From the NCBI GenBank assembly GCA_964030785.1, contig OZ034967.1, positions 68,625,913 through 68,689,912 of the forward strand: 64,000 nucleotides of DNA, written 5' to 3'. A program made the position numbers and the translations under genes. Below are positions 35,337 through 48,500 of the stretch, in pieces. This stretch comes from Siderastrea siderea. Lineage: Eukaryota; Cnidaria; Anthozoa; Scleractinia; Rhizangiidae. Under the pieces are notes generated by a model. The model was not told the DNA's origin. It did not search any database and saw only the letters and a list, made by a program, of their open reading frames with translations. Position 1 is the first letter of the stretch. Each line of letters begins with the position of its first letter.

Positions 35337-35564
35337 TTTCATAGATCACGCAGACTGTTGTTGTTTTAAAAAGATTAGGGGGCGCCTTAAAATGAATCAC
35401 GCTCACTTCATTGACCTGCGAAATAATTTTTCATCGCATTGCCACACGATGATTTCCACTAATTTTAAACTTTATCTTTAAATGTCAAAACCTCTGGGAC
35501 CAGCGTATTTTTGTTAAGGAAACGTGGGATTTAGAACGCTTGAATAATTCTTGGTGCATTTATT

Positions 35565-36588
35565 TCGAAGCTAAGAAATGAGAAATTGGCTCTCACTCAA
35601 AAGATGTCTGTCACCGTGAGCTTCCAAACAATCTTTGCCGATAGCCGAATTTTTGTGCTCAGAAGTGCGCTGGTGTAGGACCGCAATTGCGTGATCTCAG
35701 TAATAAGAATGCCCCCACTTTGCAATCTATTTTTGTGAACAAAAAATTAGAGCAAGACCTAAAGCCGAAAGAAATCAAGCCACGTATTGTAAATCAGCAG
35801 TGCGTTGTTTATTTATTCTCATGTGATCCGTGTGATGCAGGTTATGTTGGCTATTCTTGGTTTTCACTGTCACGCCATAAAATTTTAAAATCGAAACCTG
35901 TGAATGAAATAAGCCAAGAATTCGTAATGTTATAGAAGATACACAACAAAACAACTTCACGAAGTTTCAGATCTGTATGGTTTTCCGTTGTTGAGTTATT
36001 TGCCGAAACGTTCGTCTGAAATTTGTAGAGCTCAGTATGGAAACGCCATGTTGGTGTCCCTCGGAGGGGCACAAACATGGCGGACGGAAATCAATAAAAA
36101 CATCTGGAATTCAATTCTACTCTTTAAGCGATTACTTTTGTCTCATGAACTACTATACAATCACATTACTTTCCCTCCTAGTGCTTTAACTGTCCAAACT
36201 GCTGAAAATCACAAGGAGAGTCCTTTTTTGCGTAGGAGAAAGCTTTGTCACGGACGCTGTGTTGGTGTCACGTGAGGGTGAAAAGAAAGAAATTTAATAG
36301 TCTGTATTTTTAAAACGGAATACGCTACCGGGCTGGAAACTTGTGAAAAGATATATTTTTAAGTCATCTTCAACCTGGTGGGGATATAAAATCTGAAGCC
36401 CTCGCGATCTATGATTTTAGAATTTTATGACGTCACGTGAAAACCAGCAATACAGCCCGACACGGCGACACCTACACCAGCGCATTTCTGAGCACAAAAA
36501 TTCGGCTATCGAGAACATTTTTTGGAAGCTCACAGTGACAAAAATCTTCTGAATGAGAGCCAATTTCGCATTTTAAGAAGCTGAGAAA
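35565..36588. mobile_element. 1.0-kb element with 115-bp inverted ends
   Basis: Left arm 35565-35679 and right arm 36471-36588 are inverted copies. They share GAAATTGGCTCTCA, GTGAGCTTCCAAA, GATAGCCGAATTTTTGTGCT and GCGCTGGTGTAGG. The interior carries a Penelope fragment directly against the left arm and further dispersed-repeat sequence. No transposase is seen. Confidence 0.8.
35682..35935 (+). pseudogene. Penelope-like protein fragment (RT end plus start of GIY-YIG)
   Basis: The open frame reads LRDLSNKNAPTLQSIFVNKK then IVNQQCVVYLFSCDPCDAGY and VGYS. This is the linker and the beginning of the GIY-YIG domain of Penelope-like elements. After VGY the similarity stops, so the catalytic Arg/His region is absent. 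Confidence 0.8.
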
Positions 36589-37281
36589 GCCGTCAAAATT
36601 GACTTACAGGTCGTCGAAACAAATAGAAACATGCTAAAATGACTTGAGTTTGTCAAATTTACGACAAAAGATTAGAACATTAGCCTCCAACGCAGACGTT
36701 CTTGGGGCGCGTCACACAATCCTTTCATTCCCCACGAACGAGGAGGGCGTGAAGAGCTCAAAGAATGTCTGTGTTGGCGGCTATTGAAACATCCGATGTA
36801 TTGAAAAACCTGTCTGCCAAAATAATTATTATTACATTGGAAACATCAAATTCCAAAAACATATCATGCCAATTTGCTGCCAGATAAATTCAGGAAAATC
36901 ACAATGCTGCATGCCCTTTGCTTTAAATATTCAAATATATTGAAAAAAAAAAAAAACTCAGAGTTGGTGTGTGCACAATCGCTGCCCTCTTCTCCTGGTC
37001 TAAATAGGGTTCATGTGCAGGGTGTCTAAAAAGTTCATAAAACTTCTTCAGAAGAGCTGAAGAACAAGAACAGCTATTTGAAGATTTCATTTGGGACAAA
37101 ATCAGTTGTCTTCGTGCTCCCCCTTTCTTTCAGTTCATTTTTAGTATGCACGGTTGACCTGTGGTACAATTCATGGTTCGCACGACTTTAGGCAAACAAA
37201 ACTCAGTCTTTTCAAGGACAAAACGAGTCTTCAAGGATTAGGTCTCATTTAATAAAGCAACAGCCTTCTTCCTTTTTGTGA
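36589..37281. other. Gene-free stretch
   Basis: AT-rich; no coding signal or clear repeat structure seen apart from an A run near 36945. Confidence 0.5.
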
Positions 37282-37560
37282 GGCGCGGTGCTGTAGTGGT
37301 TAGCGCGTTGGACTTCAGATCTGAAGGTCGGTAGTTCGACGCTCAGTCCCTGCCATCGTGTTGTTTCCTTACACAAGAAACTTTACCCCACATTGTCTCT
37401 CTCCACCCAGGTGTATAAATGGATACCGGCGACATACTGCTGGGGGTAACCTTGCGATGGACTAGCATCCCATCGAGGGGGTGGCACCTCGATTGCTTCA
37501 CGCTACAGAAACCGGTACAAGCTCTGGTCGTGTGGGCCTCCTTGGCTTGTGTGCAACTTC
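37282..37560 (+). mobile_element. tRNA-derived SINE
   Basis: Head with A box GTGCTGTAGTGGTTAGCGCG and B box GGTAGTTCGACGC, followed by a tRNA-unrelated body containing TATAAATGGATACCGGCGAC and TGCGATGGACTAGCATCCCA. The 3' limit is approximate. Confidence 0.75.
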
Positions 37561-40434
37561 CCTTCTTACCTTTTTACGACAACACACATACGTCCCAAAC
37601 ACCCGTCAGCTCCATTTTAACAATCAGTAAAAGTTTTGGATAGTTCAAGTCATCGTTGATAATTCTATTCTCTCTGACCACATACTGTAAAACGACTGCA
37701 GCCATCGGCTATCCGCCGACTTGTCTAGGTCTGAAGTATGGGTTCCACTTGTGTTTGTCGCCTTTTATATGAGACTTTTAAGCACCTTTCCCCGTGCGTT
37801 TGATGTCCATGCGTTTGTTACAAACACAGCACATGGCCTTGTGTTCACTGCCTTTAAATTTTCTAACCCATTTAAAGTTAGCAACACTTAACCATTTATG
37901 ATTAAACACGCATTTGCCGATCCTTCAGTTCAATTGCAAACGAAGGAAAACCAATCCGCCAAATCACAAATACCGGTAACGATCAGTGCAGCCCTTGGCT
38001 GAGGTACTTCGGAGGCTGAAGGAAATGAAACTGAGGCAAAGACGCAACCTCATTTTCAAAGGCAGAGGACCATATCCAATTCTCGAAGTGGGGGCTATTA
38101 TTAGATCTGTGCCAACTAAAAAGAAGTAAAAGAAAACAAGGAAAAGTTGACCTTACGGCTGACAAAATGTACATTTTCCCAATTTCAAGGACTTTTCAAG
38201 ACCTACTAAAGAAATCATTGACAAGTACTTTTCAGGACCCTAACCGAATTCAAGGACTTTCAAGACGACCACTGAAATTCAAGACCTTTTCAAAATCGTA
38301 CAAACCATGGCATGGTCTTCAAAACAACTTCGAGTTGTCTGCCATTATAGATTGACGTCCTCGCTCACTTCTATCCCATTAGTTACTTGCTGTTTTTGGA
38401 ACACGGGAATACAGAGGGTTATGCTCTGGAATAGCTGATTTTTCTGATTTCGTTTCTTTGTAGCAGTTTTGTTAATTTTACTAAAAGACTCGACGAGTCA
38501 AACCAACTGAAGAAAATCGGTACACTTAAAAACGGCGGGAAACAAATGACTGGCTTACAACACTGTTTTTAGGACAATTTGGCGGGAAACTTGCATTGTT
38601 GCTTATGTCTTGAAAATGTTACCAGTTTTTAGGAAGCAATTTTTCCAGAGTATCCAGGGAAAAACCCAGGAAAAGTTGAAACTTTAGAAGATGTATGCCT
38701 CTTAACTAAGAGAACGACGTTTTGCAACACCATATGTCGTTGCTGAAAATGATTGTGGATGTGGACAGGAAAAAGACAGGAATAGTAAAACGATTTTTAT
38801 TTTATTTTTATGCACTCATTCGACTCACTTTACCTACCACGTATTTTATTTTATTTATTTACCAGTCAGTCATACAGCACTTCCATATTAAACGTTGGTG
38901 CTATTTACTATTTTGCTACATGCGAATTCATTGTACACTGACCCCCGTCACTTCACATCAAGGGAAGAATTACGTTACATGACGGGCTTGTCCCTAGCAG
39001 TTTAACCGATCAAATACACATCAAAAAGCTACACACATCTTTGCAAAGGGCACAGACACCATTTTGTCTCCACCCTGGGTGCCCTGTGAAACAGACCTCT
39101 GAGTAACTAGCCTGGCAATCCCATTCTTACGACATTTTGGCTCACAGACATGGTAGCGTTTTCCGAGTCTTAGTTATACTAACAACTGTAACGTTGGGGA
39201 ATTGTCGTTCGTCTTGTGTTACGTTACTGAATTACTGGAAAAAATGGCAGCCAAGCCCAGGTCAGTTTGCCATGACACACCAAATGTTCATGACATATAA
39301 TTTGCAAATTTAACTTTTGTGGACTTCTCTCGCTCGTCTTTTACCCTAAGAAGTTGAATTGTCTGCACAGTGTCATTTATGGGCGAGTGAATTCCATGTT
39401 CGTTTTCCACTCCTCCCCAGTGAAGTCATTGTGAGATTCCAAAAGGGCAGCTGTTTTTTTACATGGTTCTTTTAGCGGCTCGAACAAAAAAGCCATAGAT
39501 TTGTTTAACCATGTCCCGTTGAGTCGAACTTGGGTTACTGAGGTTTACTTTTTATTCTCAAGTGAATTACACAGAATGACTTGAAGTCAGAGAGAACACT
39601 TATTGCACGAAAAATTTCATGAGTAAAGCACTCGACAAAGTTACAAACGTCCAAGTGTGCTTAAATTGCCAAAGTGGAAGGTGGTTACGATTGCAATCAT
39701 CCATCAGCAGCTAATTTGGATACAGAAAATTCTTGGAAATTTCTTTCAACAGTATTTCACGATGGACAATGTCAGTCATTTTTGCACGTTTTTCTATGAC
39801 ATTGGTCTTCATGACCTTCGCGAGAACGCTATGCGACTAGTTGAAGACTATGTTTACTACTTTAGTGCTGTTTGACAGGCAGAATGAACCATTAGTTCCA
39901 CGATAATTATTGTCTGCAGTGTTCAAGACAAGTTTTGAAGGCTACTGCCGGGAAATGAGGGTTCAGTGTGAGGGGTACAATGTTCTACCTAGTTCGTGGA
40001 GTGCCATGGGTGTTATCATGCGAATTCATGCTAATGTATGCAACTTTATGGAAATTAATGCAATTCTGCAGAGTAATTTACACACCTTGATTACTTTTTC
40101 ACCCACATGTAGCCAGAACACTGAAGACATGTGGGTCTCTCTAATCAGCCACATGTTCACCTTCCTCATTTTATTTGTTGGATCAGGAGGCCAGCGGAAT
40201 CAAGATTTTTAACCTGAGACCTTTTCTTATCTGAAACACTGAGACAGGGACCTTAAGCATCAAGAACATGAATGAATTGGAGTATAGCAAATGTTGAATT
40301 ATCACTCCTTCCAGGAAGAGAGCTTTCCATCTGTGTTAAGAGGGCACCTCTTTCGCTTCGTTCGAAAGGGTGTAAAATTCATACAAACTCAACCTCTGGC
40401 AATCATTGACATTCTTGTTGCTTAAGGTCACGGA
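37561..40434. other. Gene-free stretch with decayed repeats
   Basis: Nothing I can support as a gene. 38180-38300 repeats CAAGGAC-TTTCAAGAC-type motifs. Open frames at 39657-39875 and 39910-40212 are not recognisable. Confidence 0.5.
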
Positions 40435-40516
40435 TAGTCTCCTATGCAGCCGTTCCTCCCCCCGTTCCCCGGGGGGGGATCATGTGATGAGCCAAAAACT
40501 GGCTGCGTAGGACACT
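40435..40516. mobile_element. Second copy of the AGTCTCCTACGCAGCCG MITE family
   Basis: Starts AGTCTCCTATGCAGCCG and ends TGGCTGCGTAGGACACT, matching the ends of the MITE at 14722-14800, with a G/C-rich core. No clean target duplication seen. Confidence 0.7.
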
Positions 40517-41239
40517 GGGTGACCAAAGATTGTAAAAAAAATTGTCGCCCTGATTACCACTGGTATTTCGTTTTTACTACGATCGTTAATTTCAGAATAA
40601 CGACTCTGCATGGTGCATTAAAGCTAATCAATGCTTTGTTGGATTGCATTTTCAGATACAAAATGAAAGACCAGCTTAAGACACACGTAAGGCACAGCCC
40701 AGTGTTACAACCTCTTGAGGCATTTGATAATGCAATCCAAAATAATATTAACAACACCTGTATGACAGAACAAATCATCCTATTACAGGCAGAGTATAAA
40801 ATTACCAGTAATATGAAAAAGAAAAAACCCACAACTACAACATTTACACTACAAAAACAGGAAAGAAACCATACTAATGAAACAAAAATACGTTTTGCAG
40901 TGGACAATAAAAATGAAACAACTTATTACTTTCTTAAGCCCTATGATTGTTTGCCATCTTACTTTACCTCTTACATCGTACAATACCAAAGCAAATCAGA
41001 AATTAATCATCCCCAGGCACCCAAAATAAAATTAATTTTAAGTCATAGCTTCACCATTTTCATTATAGCCCAGAATAAACGATAAGAGCAGGCAGCGATA
41101 AAGCTATGTTGTTTTGAAGTCCCTTATGTGCTTACACTAATGTCGTTCTCATGTCAGAAAAGGTGATGAGCACCACAAACAAAGGCAGTGAGACAACTGC
41201 TCACAGTTATGTACTTATGCTTATGTTGCTAGGGAAAAC

Positions 41240-41431
41240 CTAGACTGCGTGCAGTCTCGTTCTTCTATTTTTAGCAAGAAGCTGGAGAGAAGATTAAGGT
41301 TTGTGAGCCATGAGTAGGGCGGGCGGGGAAAAAATCCCTCCTCGTTTTTACCGTTGTTCTGCATAATTCATTCATTTCCACTCACGCCTAGGATCTGAAG
41401 AAAATGGGACGACTGCTCGCAGTCTAGAGAG
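41240..41431. mobile_element. Probable MITE with GACTGC-GCAGTC ends
   Basis: CTAGACTGCGTGCAGTCTCG and, inverted, GACTGCTCGCAGTCTAGAG bound about 190 bases. The ends are themselves palindromic. Confidence 0.5.
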
Positions 41432-41788
41432 AACCAGCCATTAGTGGACTCCAACCATGCCTCTGGAAAGGCAGAGAAAGATTCTGGGACAAAATTCCAG
41501 ACTTTTTTTGTACAGATAAATCGTAGCTTGAATTACAAAACCGTGTATTTGAAAATAGCTTGGCTATGATGAATGTCCCTAACTTGAGATCCAGTTTTAG
41601 ATCAAGTGTAAAAAAGACTTATTACAGACCACAGTTGACATCTGTAATGACACAGGATGCTTCACGTTTAGAATCTAACCTGCAAAGGGTTTCAACAAAT
41701 GAAAATCGTAAATATTACTGAAGCTGTCGCCAGTGTGCTGATAATTAAGTTAGACAAGGGAAAGACAAAATAAAAGATATGAATAGTT

Positions 41789-41878
41789 ACTCAGTGCTCT
41801 TTGGTGCGAATGTCTCACTTGTGGCTTGATTCTTCTCTCTTTTCACAAGCAAGACATTCACACCAAAGAGAACAGAGT
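41789..41878. ncRNA. 90-nt hairpin resembling a microRNA precursor (candidate)
   Basis: Arms 41789-41823 and 41844-41878 pair at about 30 of 35 positions around a 20-base loop. The best-paired block is CTCTTTGGTGCGAATGTCT against AGACATTCACACCAAAGAG. The size, loop and few mismatches fit an animal pre-miRNA. A small MITE is the alternative. Either strand could be the transcript. Confidence 0.35.
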
Positions 41879-42415
41879 TTGAACATGATTGTGTGCATAC
41901 AAAGAAAAACCAAGTGGCTAAATGATCTTCATGGGAAATTTCACGTCACGATGAAAGATAAATGGTGTTAGGATAAACTGACTCTTGACTTAGTTTAGGG
42001 ATAGTGGGCAATTTGTGAATTTCGTGTGGGAGTGTGCCACCGGGACTCTGAAACCCTTAACCCTACAGACCATGTTCAGCTGCAATTTGCAAATTCTACG
42101 CTATCTCAGACTTGCTTAGTGTCAATTCCAGTTATGGACAACATTCTTCAAACCACTCATCCGTTCCTGGATAAATGATACCCCATTCTCTGATTGACAA
42201 AACCATTCGGATTTATTTTGACTATCCCACACGAAACTGCATGGAAACCATACCCTTCACAGCAGCACAATTTACCCATATAACCGATATACAGGTGTAT
42301 GGGAGTACCCCCACCTCCTTGGGGGCCATCTTATGCTCAGTCCATATGCCATCACCTTGAGTCAAATATTTTCCTGTCACCCTCAAACTCAGTCAATAGG
42401 TGTACATATTCTTAC

Positions 42416-42526
42416 CTGGCTACCAGGTATTGGTCCAAAAGGGTCTGTGGGCTGCGTAGGTTGCTGGGGTTGAAATGGTTGAGATGGAAATGCAGACTGC
42501 TGAGGAAACATACCCTGTTGGCCAGG
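42416..42526 (-). CDS. PICALM: PICALM exon 15
   Basis: 37 codons, Gln/Pro-rich, ending [11 protein letters not shown], which parallels the DPF/NPF-GP end of vertebrate PICALM. The donor GTAAGAAT follows. Reading through it instead gives eight more residues and a TGA. Confidence 0.88.
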
Positions 42527-45500
42527 CTAAAAACAACAGTTTGTTAAAAGCATTTTTGTTTAGATCTGCAAACTGATTTGCTAAAACTTATGTGCATCTG
42601 AACACACACTCTAAAAACTTTGTAACCCACCAAGGGTTAAAAGAGGTTTTGTTAATTTTAAAGCCACCAGATCACAACTTCAGAGAATGGGAACAGCTTT
42701 CGATCAGAAACGTTTCTTAAAATGAAATGAAGACTTGTCGAGAGCCAAATTTCTAGTGAGAAAATAAAGAGTGTAGATCTAAAAATATCATATTAAAATC
42801 TGTAATCCAGTGTTTGCAGGACAAATCTCCAAGAAGCCAAAATCCAAACCAATTCACTTAAAAACTCTGACCATCCAATGCAATGCATGTACATATACCT
42901 TTAGGGTGTCACTAATTAGCTGGGAAATGGAAAATGATTTACGATGTTGCCTTGACTGACTTTCAAAGAAGCTAGGACTGTAATGGCCTTGAAATTGCCA
43001 GCCCCTGGTTCTTATTGATAGCTCTTAACCCTCTAAGCCTCAATAGTGACAAGCATCTAATTTCTCCCTACAGCAACACTACTTGATCAAAACAAACAGG
43101 TCATAAGAATAAAGTAAATGATTACCAAGAGATTTAATCTCTTGACGCTTTCATACAGTGTAAGTGAATTCTTCCAACTAGTACCATAAGAAATATTATA
43201 GAGAACAGTGGAGAGAATATACATGTTGACGTTTACTCCTCTCCTTATTTCACCCACCATGAAAGGCTGTCCCATGGGCTGTGTTGCAAAGGGTGGTCTA
43301 AAGCCAGCTGGCTGCATGCCAGGCTGACCAATAAAGCCACTAGGCTGCATCCCTGCTTGAGGTAATGACGTTCTTGATGTGGGTGGGGCCTGCCAGTTTG
43401 GTCCACCTGTCTTGCTTTGTGGGGGTGGCGCTGTCCATTGGTGTTGTGATTTACCAGATGAGCCCTTCAGGTTGCCATTAAAGGACAACGAATCTACCAC
43501 ACAGAAAAAAAAAATACTGATAAAGCAATTAATTATTGTAAGCATGTCCAAAACTGTGCTGCTATTGCATTATTGTCAAAAAAACTTGAATACCCAACAA
43601 AGATGCTCGGTCTGAGCTTTTACTAACAGATTTGAGTGACACGGTTGTGTCACTCAAAAGGTTACTACAACTGGAGGACTTAATTCACTGACAGGGGGTC
43701 CTTAAAAACGTGTCACTGTTCCCATTTTCAAAATTAAGAAGGGAATGTATGGGAAAAGCCTCGTGTGATATGGCAAAATATTGAAAGGATTTTATTTATA
43801 ACAAGGTTGAAAGTTCACATACATGTGTACACATGTCCATATAACCTTAAGGTGATTCCATTGAAATAGAATGAATATTTAAAAATTTCTAAAACTTGGT
43901 CCAATTGGTAATTATGTTTAGAACATTTCAAAAGTGCAATAAAAAATAGGGGTCACCGTGCTTGTTTTTCCACAAAATGGATAGCCATTAATAGCAACTA
44001 TACGACCCGCAAGGTTTCCCTCAGAAACCCTAGTAATCAGAAATGTGTACTATAATTGCTTTAAAAAGTCATTGCTTGATTGAAATATCGAAGCAGTTCA
44101 GCAAAATAGACATTTATCTTGCATTGTACACTACTTTAGTTGAACAGGAATTAAACATATGAAAAAAATTAAAGAATCTGCCACGTGCGTACATACCCTG
44201 CTGTACCTAGAGATGTGTTCTTTTTGGCACTTAAATAAAAATATCTCAAAGCAGAATTTTTAACTTTTCTTAAAATCGCGATATATTGTTGTCGACCGTG
44301 TGCCATTTGAATTTATGTGTTAAAAAATGGGGGTCACCGAGCTCGTTTAGGAGAAAACGACCATTTATTTCTCTAAACAGCTCCGCTTTCATAGAAAACC
44401 TATCAAGTTCCGAAGGTGCGCGCGCTCGTGCGCGCGCTAATCACGCAAAAAATAATGCGCAGAAAGGATGCGTAATGCAATTGAATGGAATCACCTTAAC
44501 TTTACTTGCTGCATTTAGTTGTCCTTGCAGCTATAACAGGAAAATTTTGGCAATTAGAGGGTGAAAGAAAGAACGAAAGAATGAATGAAAGAAGAGAGTC
44601 ACAAGGGAGGAAAGCTTGCTGAGAACTGCGCACCAAGGCAACTTTCACACAGAAATTTCCAATACTTGCCTTTTAAAACGTGCACCAGAGCAGCAAGGGA
44701 TAGGTAACTTATCATTCTTCTTTTTAGTTCGCAGTTGCTATAGCAACTGAGAACTATTGGGGCTGTCCTGGCGTAAACAGTCGTGTTAGTGTGTTAACTT
44801 TTTGGCAACAAGCCCACAAAGCCATTCAAAGTGGAATCGTTCGAGGTGTAATAGACAAGTTTTGAGGGGCTTTTAACCAAGTTTTGCGCAGTCTCTATGG
44901 ATGAAGAAGTAATCGGAGTGTTTGGATCCTCGAAAATATCGTAGATTTTGATTTGCAAAGACAACGCAGGAGGGAATCGGAAGGAAAAGTTTACTCGGGC
45001 ATGTTAGGACTCGCTGGTCTTCAGTTTAGGTTGGCGTCCGCCAGCGGGTTAGGAACAGCTGGACTAGGAAAGAAATTGGTTGTTAAGTTTAGTTGCTGTC
45101 GAAAAGATGGCAAAGAAGTCTTTGTATGTTGATGTTTCTGATCTACAAGTGCAAACATTTCTTCATGCATAAGTTGTCTGAGGGAGATAATTGGTCATAA
45201 TTAATGAACTCTACGAAAGGCGATTGTGTACGTTTGCATTTGGTACGGGTTTAAGTTATAAACTATCAAAAAAATTATCCACACCTTACAGAGTTCAAGG
45301 ACTTTATTGACAGAATTTAGTTTGAGTTTTATGTGGTTTACTTTGAGCTGATATATAGTGTATGTTGCTCGGAATTATCGGCCAGTCAGGATTTTCCCCG
45401 TACGCGCGTATTTAATGAATTTTAAAAATATTCCATGCATCATTGCCAGAAGAGTCCTGACTCTTTCCCGTTATTCAGCTCTCCAGAATCGGCCGTTATT

Positions 45501-48500
45501 GAAGTTTTCTTGGTTTCTGTATTTCATGTCCGCGGTTTAGTTTCGCAGTTCCCACAGTTGAATGTATTCATGGTTATGACATTGATCTGACGATTTACTC
45601 CTTATTCTGAACTTCCCAAATGATGTTTGTTCTTTGATGATCACCAGAAAGATTCTTGAAATCCTGATCATTAAGCTGCAAAAATGTTTTGTGTTTTCTC
45701 TCGCTTAGCCTTTTAGAACGATCATATTCTTTTCCTGACACGAAAGCTATTTAAATTTGATTTTCATAATTCAATTAGTAGAATGTTTACACAGGTGTAA
45801 TGTTGGCATGATTTCTGACACAGAAGTAAAATTTTGTCAATCACAAGTTTTTAAATAAACTCAAACAACTTACATACACGCAAAAACTAGCCCAATGTCT
45901 GTTTCTCTTTAATTATGTAAATATTCTTCTACATTCATTCTGTTATTACGAAAAAAAAGATTTCCCAGACTTATGATAGCATATTTCTTTTCAAATGCCG
46001 GACTACGTTTTCGTGGTCTCCTCGTTATTCTTTAATTTTGAGCTTCCTGTTACCTATTTAATGGTGACGCTCTCTATCATGCAACCAAATCCCCCTCCTG
46101 ATAACACTGATATAGACTGAACAACAAAGACAGCAGAGACAAAATAGAAGTAACGTCTAAAAACCAACTGCGAACTATCCGAACGGATCCGCTCATTCTC
46201 TTACCTAAGGACTTTGCAACTCTGTCCAGGGTGGCATGCAAGTCTCCTGTTGATTGATCACTGGTGATGATACTTTCCACAGGTGCTGGTTGTCCTGTGC
46301 TAGACACAGTAGGAAGAAGTAGGTCACCCATGGCTGGAGTACTGTCAACAGTTTTTGGCTGACCAAAGACAGCTGCAAATTCATCATTAACTTGGCTGTC
46401 AAATGGGTTTGTAGATGTACCACTACTAAACCCTGAATAACAACAAAAACATGGTATAAATAATTATACTGTACTAACCAGCCTCTTTCATCTAAAAATA
46501 GCTCAAATTCAAAACTGTAAAACAAGAAATACACATTTCATTTTCCTCAAAGTCAATGAAGTAATGGGAGTTCCACGATAAAGAGGATTTTAGAAATCAG
46601 ACTTAGATGATAATATTATTTAAAACCAGACCTATACTGAATCATGTATGCTACATGTACAAAGAAAAAGAATACAGGCACATAATTATGTTATTAAGGT
46701 GGTCCTGGAGGCTAAAGTGACCTTTTTCAAATCGGTCGACTTTAAAGCAGCTTGAAGTTTATCACAAAATAAGTTTGTTTACAAATTTTCATCTCAAGGA
46801 AATTTGTATTTAGCGAGATATAAGCGACTAAAGTTTCATCTCCAAGGCAAATTTTGCGGGAAAATTACCACTAAAGACGGCTCAAATTGTAATTGCGGTT
46901 TACAAAAACATTTCCTGCGGTACGCAAATTTGACAGTTTGCGGTCTCCAGTCTTGATTGCAAATATTATCACAAGTCACTAACCTGCGATCAGGCTCTAT
47001 TTTCGTTTCGCTCGGTGAAACATTCAGGCGGGACGGGCGAAACGAAAAATAGAGCCTGATACAATTCTTCTACGGAACGTCTGCCGCCCACTTTTTTGAT
47101 TGATTGACATTCAACAAAACAGCCAATCAAAATTTCTTCTGCTTGCATGATCCTCGGTATGCAAATTTCTCATAACGGCAATTCGCAAAAAGTCACGCAA
47201 ATGTTGGCAAAATAAGAAAATCATAGGCTACGAGATATCTTCTAGGCACAAGCACTCAAATTTACACGATTGCTAACTTGAAGGTTCTGGTATTGTACAT
47301 GGTTGCTCTGTCTGTCGAGCTGAAACTGAATGAAAATTCAAAACACGACGAGGTTGCCATGTACCAAAATGTGCTGCATGCTTGAATCCTTTCCCATTTC
47401 AGGTGGTATCCGGCAATATTCTCTTCGCATTTCTCACCGATATTCTGTGTAAAAAACCTTGGGCAATTAAGAGAAGTACCTTCAGTTTCATTCTTTAGTA
47501 AAGATATAAATAAAACCGTTTATAAACAAAGGGGTATTTCGTAATTTAATTTAGTTCCACAAGTGATAAATATTTGAGATTAGCAGCGAATTTTATCTCT
47601 AAACAGTAGCGAATTTTAAAACGAAAAATATTTATTATAAAACTAGTCAGATCCTTTGATGCCATTGTCAGAGATCAATAAAACGACATAACTGTTAAAA
47701 AATGAATGAATATAAACTGAAATCGTCATTGCGACTTGATTGCGGCTCTCGCCAAACATCAGTTTACCGTAAGTTTACCGATCGAATTATCGGTTGACTT
47801 GTTGATCATTCTTGGCGAAAGATACGTGTTCGTCTGCTGTTCGTTTTGTTTCGTAAAACACGGAAAAAACCACTACTCTGTTCATGTTATCAATACTAGC
47901 TGAAAGCCATCAAATGAAAATTCCGAGACACGATGCGATAAAACGGAATACATACTTCACTGTTGCTATACTTCTCTGCTCCAGGTAAGAGACAGCTTGC
48001 GTCAAACCGAACGCCATTCTCAGGAGAGAAAGAAATGGTGACAATTCTCCTAGAACGACGAGAATTTATTAGAGCAACACCTTTTACTTCGGCAGACTTG
48101 TTCCTTGGTTGTTCCTTGGCGATGGCGGTCGGATCGAAATTGTGAGCGAGACTCGTAGACAATTTACTTCCGTTGACAGCTCTATTGTTAAAGGGTCAAT
48201 CAGATTGCGAGATTCCCGCGGCCAAAATTTGGCCGCCGACATGAACTTCTGTGAGAGATTGTATCAGGCCCTATTTTAGCAAGCGACCAACGTAAGAGAA
48301 TATGAGGCCGATGCTAAAATTCGGCCTGATCGCAGGTTACAAGTCACAGACTCTTCTGACACAAACATGCACTCCTTGTAGATAGAATATCTCCTGTGCG
48401 ATTTATTCTTTTGCTGCTAAACTTGGCAAACGTCATATACACAAGATTGCGATAATTTTCAGCACAGTCCGCCACAGTCCGCCTCAAAATGTCCAAATGA

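Noticed and set aside
39657..39875. 72-codon frame with a faint BTB/BACK-like look (DLRENAMRLVEDYV)
   Set aside because: Too short, no splice context, and similarity only impressionistic.
40444..41085. 213-codon plus-strand open frame
   Set aside because: Its start lies inside a MITE, it is low-complexity and Asn/Thr/Lys-rich, and I recognise no domain. Probably chance in AT-rich DNA, but it is the longest unexplained frame and a transcript would change this view.
44727..46182. TIR element bounded by AGTTCGCAGTTG
   Set aside because: Only 12-13 matching bases and no flanking duplication; could be chance.
47896..48162. 88-codon frame within the 1360-bp transposon
   Set aside because: No transposase motif and no homology I can name; kept only as a note under the element.
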